The notes beneath the pieces are model-generated. The model did no database searches. It saw only the letters and a program-made list of their open reading frames with translations, and was not told where the DNA came from. This document shows positions 58,691-64,000 of a stretch of 64,000 bases of DNA, in pieces (position 1 is the first letter of the stretch; every line of letters begins with the position of its first letter). The DNA is taken from positions 248,001 to 312,000 of the forward strand of contig JAWKWH010000003.1 in assembly GCA_041397625.1 (NCBI GenBank), in the 5' to 3' direction. The translations under genes and the position numbers were made by a program. The stretch comes from JAWKWH01 sp041397625. Its GTDB lineage: Bacteria; Pseudomonadota; Alphaproteobacteria; Rhizobiales; Rhizobiaceae.

Positions 58691-61057
58691 TCAACCGCCT
58701 TGCGGGAACCGGAAAATCGGCATGCCGGCAAGCATCAGCGCCTGACCCGGAAACACCGTATAGGCGCCGCAGCGCCGGTCGAGCCGGATCATCAGGTCGC
58801 GGTAGATACTCAGCCGGTTTCTCATGTCGAAGGAGGCGTTGACATGGCTGAACAGGCTGTCGAAGCGGCTTGTGACGAACAGCAGTTCGATGGCGATCCT
58901 GGCGGACTGTTCGTTGGCCACCGCCTTCGGGTCGAAACGGTTGCTACGGATCTCCTCGGCGATCCTCGTCCATTCCTGCCATGGGAACTCGGCGCCGAGA
59001 AGGCCGGGCCGGGCGGGAAGGTCGGTCTTCAGCCAGAGAAGATAGGGGGTGAGCGCCTTGACCGCGATCGGCCATTTGATCACGTCGACGACCGAACCGG
59101 TATAGTGGCGATCGGTCGAGAAGGTGAATGAGCCGAGCTGTTTTTCGGCCTCGGCGCGACCGACGCTCTCGACGATCCTGCGGTACAGGAACATCCAGGC
59201 TTCCTCCGGGTAGCGGTCGGGATTGATGTTCCTGCTCGCGACCTCGGTCAGATAGCCGTCGGCGATTTCCTCTGCCTTCGCCAGCAGCCCGGTCTGGTTG
59301 ACGTATATGTTCAGGAAATCGCGGTCGCCGCCTTTGAAGGCGGCAAGGGTGACCTTGTAGAGCTGGCGACGGAGATTTCGGGTTTCCTCGTCGTCGGCGT
59401 CGTCGAACTGCGGTCCGGCGTCGTGAAACATTGTCAGGCCGTATTTTGCCAGCTCGCGCGGCGCCATCAGGTCGTTGAGGAGCTTGTCGTCCTGATGGCG
59501 CCGCAGGAACGAGCGGTAGGCTTCAAGGTCGGAACCGGTGGCAAGAACGGATGCGGCGAGCAGCAGCTCGCCCTGCTGTTCGGCAAGCGTTGCGAAGCCG
59601 GTCTTGAAGTCGTCGGACTGGTCGACGATGCGGTAGGCGACGGTGAGGCCGCGATTGTAGACGGCGGAAAAATGCGGATCGGGAGGATCGGCCTTGTTCG
59701 ACCGTTCGATCAGGTCGAGGAACGTCCGGCCGCCATCCTTGAGGATGATCGCCCGCCAGCCCGACACGCCGATTTTAGCGAATGCCCTGAGCGGGTCGGG
59801 ATCGGCAAGCCGCAGGGCCGTGTCCACGTCGCCGGAGGAGAGCGCGTATGCCACGGCCAGATCATCGACACCGGTCACATTGGCATCAAGCAGCGGCCGG
59901 AGAAGCTCCATGCCGCCGGCACGGGAGGGATTGGCGTATCGCAAAGCGAGATAGGCGGCGATGTCGCCGAACCGGCGCTTGGCGAACGGACCGGCCGCTT
60001 CCCGGTTTTTGATGATGTAGTCGGCAAATTTCAGGATGGTGTCGCTATGGGTGCAGGCTGCGGTCGGCGCCACTACCGGGTCCGGCGAGGCAAGGGCGAG
60101 CTTGCGACGTGCCTCGCGCGCGAGGCTGATGCGGAACGGATCGCCGCCGGCCTCGTGCTTGGCGATGAATGCGGCCCAGCCCGCATCGGTGTTCAGGCGT
60201 TCGGCGAACGCGAAATCGGAGGCGACGTCGTCGGTGGTGTCGGTGTCGTGCGGGCGCGCGCCCGGGACGAAATAGAAATCGCCGAGCAGCGAGATCGAGA
60301 TTTCCGGCAGCTGCGCGCCGCCGGTAAGCTCGTCGACGCGGGCGGCGACCTTGCGGAACGTCCGGCCGATCTCGACGCCCGGCTCGGCGATCGTCTGCAG
60401 CAGCGCGTGGGTGAACGGGCTGTTGCGGCTGGCATCGCCGAAAGCGTCGGAAGCGGTGCGGTCGGGCTGGGTGGCGAACACGACCACCTGGCCGCGCGTC
60501 GCGTTGAGCCGCACCAGGCCGCGATCGACATTGGTCGAGCGCTGGCCGCGCTTTTCGGCGAGCGCGATCTTCAGCGCGCGCTCGGCGTCATTGTCCCGGC
60601 AGGCGTCGAGGATGAGAATGCGTGCCCTGCTGGCGAGCGACAGCGCGTTCATCACCCGGGTGAGCGGCATGACCTCGAACGGCACGATGTCGGCGTCGGC
60701 GAAGGTCGCATCGACCGGCACCAGCACGTTCTCGCCCTCCCACTGCATGCCGTGGCCGGAGTAGTAGAACAGGCTGACATCGGCGCCGCGGGCCATGCTG
60801 GCGAATTCGCGGATCGTGTTCTGCAGCCCGATCAGGTCGACATCGGTGGCGGTCAGAACCTCAAAGCCGATGTTCTCGAGCGCGACGGCGACATCGGTGG
60901 CATCGTTGATCGGGTTGGCGAGAACCGGCGCATGGCGATAGGCGTTGTTGCCGACCACCAGCGCAACACGACGCTCGGCGCGCGCCATGCCGGCGAGTGC
61001 GAGAAGGGCGACAACAAACGCTGCCAACCATATGGGTTGCCTGATCCGCTGCAGCAT
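58691..61057 (-). CDS. Caspase-like (peptidase C14) secreted protein
   Basis: A 788-residue protein with an N-terminal signal/anchor (WLAAFVVALLALAGMARAE), a caspase/metacaspase domain over residues 28-260 (ALVVGNNAYRH, catalytic His in YYSGHGMQWEG near 100, Cys in ILILDACRDN near 150), and a long alpha-helical C-terminal region of about 500 residues with Sel1/TPR-like character but no clear motif. Likely periplasmic. First of three protease/hydrolase genes. Target unknown. Confidence 0.88.
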   Translation of the reverse strand: MLQRIRQPIWLAAFVVALLALAGMARAERRVALVVGNNAYRHAPVLANPINDATDVAVALENIGFEVLTATDVDLIGLQNTIREFASMARGADVSLFYYSGHGMQWEGENVLVPVDATFADADIVPFEVMPLTRVMNALSLASRARILILDACRDNDAERALKIALAEKRGQRSTNVDRGLVRLNATRGQVVVFATQPDRTASDAFGDASRNSPFTHALLQTIAEPGVEIGRTFRKVAARVDELTGGAQLPEISISLLGDFYFVPGARPHDTDTTDDVASDFAFAERLNTDAGWAAFIAKHEAGGDPFRISLAREARRKLALASPDPVVAPTAACTHSDTILKFADYIIKNREAAGPFAKRRFGDIAAYLALRYANPSRAGGMELLRPLLDANVTGVDDLAVAYALSSGDVDTALRLADPDPLRAFAKIGVSGWRAIILKDGGRTFLDLIERSNKADPPDPHFSAVYNRGLTVAYRIVDQSDDFKTGFATLAEQQGELLLAASVLATGSDLEAYRSFLRRHQDDKLLNDLMAPRELAKYGLTMFHDAGPQFDDADDEETRNLRRQLYKVTLAAFKGGDRDFLNIYVNQTGLLAKAEEIADGYLTEVASRNINPDRYPEEAWMFLYRRIVESVGRAEAEKQLGSFTFSTDRHYTGSVVDVIKWPIAVKALTPYLLWLKTDLPARPGLLGAEFPWQEWTRIAEEIRSNRFDPKAVANEQSARIAIELLFVTSRFDSLFSHVNASFDMRNRLSIYRDLMIRLDRRCGAYTVFPGQALMLAGMPIFRFPQGG

Positions 61058-61158
61058 CGCGTTTCAGTCTAACGGAAATCCGGGCGAAAATATCGCCTCC
61101 GAATGCCGCCAAAACAAGACCGGATTCGCGGGCGCGAGCGATCCGGGCTGAAACGCGC

Positions 61159-61707
61159 TCAGGCCGCCCGGTGCTCGTGGCAGATCCGATCCGCCTCGTG
61201 CGGCTTCAGGTCGACCTTCAGCAGGTCGCAATAAAGGCCGGTCGGGTTGCGCCGGTGATGCCGACAGGTGCGGCAGGTGCCGAAGCCGCGGCCGCCACGC
61301 ACGGCGATAAGGCGGGCGACCAGCTGTTTCAGCGCGGCCGCGAGTTCGGCTGCTTCCGTTTCGCCGTAGTGTGCCAGTGCCGCGCCGATATCCGTGTCGA
61401 AGGCCGTTGCCTCCAGCCCCTTGTCGGTCACCTTGTAGGAGATGCTGCGCCGGTCGAGCGCCGAGCGGACTTCCTCGACATAACCCTTGCGCGCCAGCGC
61501 CTTCAGCGTCTGCGAAACCGTGCCGCGCGTGGCGCTCAGATAGTCGGCGACGTGCGAGGGCGAGCGCGAGAAGCGGTTGGCGCGGGAGAGATAGGCGAGG
61601 GCGGCGCGCTGAGTCGGGTTCAGGTCGCCTTCCCATTCGCCGGCCTGGCCGATGCGGGCGATGCGGTCGACGAGTTCGCGGATCTCGGCATGCAGGGGAT
61701 TGCTCAT
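61159..61707 (-). CDS. MarR-family regulator with C-terminal Cys/His motif
   Basis: A 182-residue winged-helix regulator: LNPTQRAALAYLSRANRFSR, SPSHVADYLSATRGTVSQTL (recognition helix) and the wing RSALDRRSISYKVT. Past residue 140 it adds CRTCRHH, then YCDLL and ICHEH, four cysteines and several His that may bind Zn or an Fe-S cluster, or sense redox state. Start at 61707; divergent from a secreted protein gene with strong palindromes between. Likely autoregulated. Confidence 0.85.
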   Translation of the reverse strand: MSNPLHAEIRELVDRIARIGQAGEWEGDLNPTQRAALAYLSRANRFSRSPSHVADYLSATRGTVSQTLKALARKGYVEEVRSALDRRSISYKVTDKGLEATAFDTDIGAALAHYGETEAAELAAALKQLVARLIAVRGGRGFGTCRTCRHHRRNPTGLYCDLLKVDLKPHEADRICHEHRAA

Positions 61708-61732
61708 GGCAGGATAATAGCGAGTCAAAATA

Positions 61733-61761
61733 ATTATTGCAATAATAGCGACTCGCTATTA
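61733..61761. promoter_or_regulatory. Overlapping operator palindromes between MarR gene and secreted protein
   Basis: ATTATTGCAATAAT (61733-61746) is a perfect 14-base palindrome, and TAATAGCGA-C-TCGCTATTA (61743-61761) is a perfect 19-base inverted repeat. A further ATAATAGCGA is at 61714-61723. The AT-rich island is a convincing MarR operator controlling both genes. Confidence 0.8.
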
Positions 61762-61798
61762 GTAATACGGCCGTCCAACCCGATGATGGAGTATCGAC

Positions 61799-62548
61799 AT
61801 GAAAACCCTGATCCTGACATCCGCCCTGACGCTCGCGGCCACCGCGTTAGCGCTGGCCGATGGCGGCCACGCGATCCACCAGGCCGGCGCGGTCAAGTCG
61901 CCGGCCGATGCGGCCAAGACGGCATCCTTCGACATCCTGGCCGCCCATGTGCACCGAAAGGGGCGGGTGGCGACGTTCCACATGACCACCAACGGCACGG
62001 CCGGCGCCGACGTGCCGGAGACTGTGGGCGAGCTTGGCGGGGCGGGGGTCTACGCCTATGTCTGGCCGACATCGCTCGATCCGGCCGAGGTGGGCTTCGA
62101 GGGCAAGACCGGCATCCTGGCGCTTGCCGCCACCAGCCATCCGGATTTCGACGACACGCCGCTCTACGATGAGGACGGCGACGGCGATCCGGCCAATGAC
62201 GGCGTGCGATGGCACAGCCACTGGGTGGTGCTGGCGCCGAGCGAGGCCTGCGGCGAGGGGGCGCTGGCCGTGCGCGACATCGCCGAGGGCGAGACGCCGA
62301 AGATGCCGCTGACGTGGCCGGGCTTGCCGATCTTCATCGACAGTCCCGGCTATACGCCGCTGTTCGACGGGCCGGAAGTGACGGTCAACGTGCCGTTCGC
62401 CGATGCCGAGGCGCTTTCCGGCGCGGCCTTCGACGGCGTGACCTCGGCGCTTCGCGTCAACGCCAATATCCACGCGCCGCTATTGTGCGTCACCGACGTG
62501 TTCGACGTCGCCTCCGGCGACCTGTCGCTGCCCGGCCGGGTCGACTGA
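61799..62548 (+). CDS. Secreted hypothetical protein, 249 residues
   Basis: Signal peptide (LTSALTLAATALALADGG) then a soluble domain with many aspartates. YDEDGDGDPANDG near residue 128 looks like an EF-hand type Ca-binding loop. Two His appear in HSHWVVLAP just after. Family not recognised. GGAG about 9 bases before the ATG. Control by the adjacent MarR protein is likely. Confidence 0.8.
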   Translation: MKTLILTSALTLAATALALADGGHAIHQAGAVKSPADAAKTASFDILAAHVHRKGRVATFHMTTNGTAGADVPETVGELGGAGVYAYVWPTSLDPAEVGFEGKTGILALAATSHPDFDDTPLYDEDGDGDPANDGVRWHSHWVVLAPSEACGEGALAVRDIAEGETPKMPLTWPGLPIFIDSPGYTPLFDGPEVTVNVPFADAEALSGAAFDGVTSALRVNANIHAPLLCVTDVFDVASGDLSLPGRVD

Positions 62549-62601
62549 GCGCATGACCATCGGCGCGGCCAGGGGTGCCGCGCCGACGGCAGGGAGTGTC
62601 G

Positions 62602-64000
62602 TCAGGCCTTGCCAAATCCGCCGGCCGTCGGCGTGGTGACGATCACCGCCTCGCCGGCCTCGAGCACGGTCTGGTCGCAGGCTTTCAGTTCCTCGATCGA
62701 GCCGTCGGCGCGACGGATTTCCGTCTTGCCGACCTGGCCGTCGCCGCCGCCCTCCAGCCCCTGTGGCGGGCGGTTGCGATGCGACGACAGGATGGCGCAT
62801 TCCATCCTTTCGAGGAAGCGGACGGTACGCCTGGTGCCGTCGCCGGCCGACCACCTGCCCCTGCCGCCGGACCCTTCGCGGATGTGGAAATCCTCCAGCA
62901 GAACCGGAAAGCGCAGTTCGAGGATTTCCGGGTCGGTCAGCCGCGAATTGGTCATGTGGGTGTGAACGCCCGATGTGCCGTCAAAGCCGCGGCCGGAATT
63001 CATGCGGCCGGCCGGCGAGCCGGAGCAGATAGTCTCGTAATACTGGTAGCGGTCGTTGCCGTAGGTCAGGTTGTTCATGGTGCCCTGCGCGTTGGCAAGC
63101 GCACCCATGGCGCCGAAGACGGCGTTGGTGACGTGCTGCGACGTCTCGACATTGCCGGCGACGACGGCGGCCGGATAGGCCGGGCGCAGCATCGAGCCCT
63201 CGGGGATGACGATGTCGATCGGCCTGAGGCAGCCGGCATTCATCGGGATGTTGCCCTCGACCATGACGCGGAAGGCGTAAAGCACGGCGGCGCGGGCAAC
63301 CGGCTCCGGCGCGTTGAAATTGTTTTTCATCATCGCCGAGGTGCCGGTGAAATCCACCGTCGCGGCGCGCTTGTTCCGGTCGATTGCGATCTTCACCCGG
63401 ATCGTCTGGCCGGTATCGGTCGGGTATTCGTACGAGGATTCGTCGGGCAGGCGCTCGAGCACGCGGCGCACACTTTCGGCCGCATTGTCCTGCACATGGC
63501 CCATATAGGCCTCGACGACGTCGAGCCCGAAATGGCCGACCATCTTGCGCAATTCGGCGACGCCCTTCTCGTTGGCTGCGACCTGCGCCTTCAGATCGGC
63601 AACGTTTTGGTGCACGTTGCGCACCGGGTAGGGATGATCGGTCAGGAGCTCGACCAGTTCCTTTTCGAGGAATTTTCCGCGCGAGATCATGCGGAAATTG
63701 TCGATCAGCACGCCTTCCTCGTCGACGGTGGTCGCCAGCGGGGTCATCGAGCCCGGCGCCGTGCCGCCGACATCGGCGTGATGGCCGCGCGAGGCGACCC
63801 AGAAGAGGATTTCGCCGCTGTCGTTCTTCCCCTCGGGGGGAGAGATTGGAAATTCTGCAAACACGGGCGTCACCACGGTGATGTCGGGCAGGTGGGTACC
63901 GCCATTGTAAGGGGCGTTGAGCACGAAGACGTCGCCTGGATGGATGTCGCCGGCGTTCAGCCGGATCACCGTCTCCACCGACCTGTCCATCGAGCCCAGA
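62602..64000 (-). CDS. hyuB: Hydantoinase B / 5-oxoprolinase subunit (truncated by window edge)
   Basis: The last 466 residues of a HyuB-type subunit; the gene starts beyond the right edge. LGSMDRSVETVIRLN at the edge is an internal HyuB motif. GGTHLPDITVVTPVF, WVASRGHHADVGG and GGGGRGRWSAGDGTRRT-like sequence are family features. HyuAB hydrolyses N-substituted hydantoins or 5-oxoproline with ATP. Between TPVF and ILFW it has an extra AEFPISPPEGKNDSGE, which coincides with a palindromic repeat remnant. Whether it is fused to HyuA cannot be seen. Confidence 0.9.
   Translation of the reverse strand, partial: LGSMDRSVETVIRLNAGDIHPGDVFVLNAPYNGGTHLPDITVVTPVFAEFPISPPEGKNDSGEILFWVASRGHHADVGGTAPGSMTPLATTVDEEGVLIDNFRMISRGKFLEKELVELLTDHPYPVRNVHQNVADLKAQVAANEKGVAELRKMVGHFGLDVVEAYMGHVQDNAAESVRRVLERLPDESSYEYPTDTGQTIRVKIAIDRNKRAATVDFTGTSAMMKNNFNAPEPVARAAVLYAFRVMVEGNIPMNAGCLRPIDIVIPEGSMLRPAYPAAVVAGNVETSQHVTNAVFGAMGALANAQGTMNNLTYGNDRYQYYETICSGSPAGRMNSGRGFDGTSGVHTHMTNSRLTDPEILELRFPVLLEDFHIREGSGGRGRWSAGDGTRRTVRFLERMECAILSSHRNRPPQGLEGGGDGQVGKTEIRRADGSIEELKACDQTVLEAGEAVIVTTPTAGGFGKA
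63817..63862. repeat. Palindromic repeat remnant in hyuB
   Basis: CTTCCCCTCGGGGGGAGAG and flanks form a short imperfect hairpin, similar to the CTTCCCCTCAAGGGGGGAG core of the repeats at 18560 and 25146. It is read in frame and corresponds to the extra residues relative to the family. May be a decayed copy, or chance GC palindrome. Confidence 0.5.

Noticed and set aside
59423..61072. Long plus-strand open frame opposite the caspase-like gene
   Set aside because: Gly/Val-rich low-complexity product without homology; the opposite strand has signal peptide and His/Cys caspase motifs.

Overview
The window is a high-GC (roughly two thirds G+C by eye), gene-dense stretch of chromosome-like DNA from an alphaproteobacterium, most likely Hyphomicrobiales (Rhizobiales) near Mesorhizobium or Phyllobacteriaceae. 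This rests on the gene repertoire (pobA-pcaCHGB, a complete paaABCDE, an ArsR-methyltransferase regulator beside metF, EttA, a DUF2293/TrmO pair) and on intergenic palindromic repeats of the kind common in Mesorhizobium. I saw no rRNA or tRNA gene, CRISPR array, transposase or phage gene.

Layout. 1-7145: pyrimidine/hydantoin module: dihydropyrimidinase, a probably foreign NYN-domain nuclease, then ABC ATPase, permease, FAD-dependent amine oxidase, permease and substrate-binding protein. 7149-13400: 4-hydroxybenzoate to protocatechuate to beta-ketoadipate branch: AraC regulator divergent from pobA-pcaC-pcaH-pcaG-pcaB, plus an MFS carrier. 13393-26859: phenylacetate catabolism: a P450-paaZ operon, paaI-paaK-paaR, paaX, a second hotdog thioesterase and paaABCDE. 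Inside it sit a nitrosative-stress pair (truncated haemoglobin, NsrR-like Rrf2 protein) and tryptophan 2,3-dioxygenase. 26938-31640: ThDP enzyme, CaiB-type CoA transferase, TerC-like membrane protein, lysophospholipase-like hydrolase. 31799-37126: YHS protein, GT-C-like membrane protein, EttA, a RelBE-type toxin-antitoxin pair coupled to a short-chain dehydrogenase. 37314-43857: small membrane and secreted proteins, FabH-like synthase, MOSC protein, DUF2293/TrmO, ArsR-methyltransferase regulator and metF. 43858-55347: a 28-residue membrane peptide missed by length cut-offs, a carboxylate-amine ligase, two DMT exporters, a PLP decarboxylase, a cation/proton antiporter, a lytic transglycosylase, a GH25 lipoprotein, a serine hydrolase and a cupin. 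55377-61057: a low-GC DUF6979-like gene and three predicted hydrolase/protease genes in a row (caspase-like, CPBP, S33). 61159-64000: a MarR regulator with a Cys/His tail, a secreted protein, and the truncated 3' part of hydantoinase B running off the right edge.

How it fits together. The centre is two ring-cleavage routes. PobA and PcaHGBC take 4-hydroxybenzoate to 3-oxoadipate enol-lactone; PcaD and the later steps are not here. PaaK and PaaABCDE activate and epoxidise phenylacetate, PaaZ opens the ring, PaaI rescues stalled CoA esters; the isomerase and beta-oxidation genes (paaG, paaF, paaH, paaJ) are not here. Two repressor types, PaaR (TetR) and PaaX, are encoded, and two different candidate operators lie before the two halves of the paa region.

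Most interesting points: (1) a palindromic repeat read in frame within the N-terminus of PaaD, with a probable smaller relative in frame in hydantoinase B; (2) pobA apparently starting at ATT behind a perfect Shine-Dalgarno; (3) an unlisted 28-residue membrane peptide gene; (4) a P450 as first gene of the paaZ operon; (5) several clean operator palindromes; (6) an NYN nuclease gene coupled by overlap to a transporter operon; (7) a three-gene caspase/CPBP/S33 cluster with altered active-site motifs.
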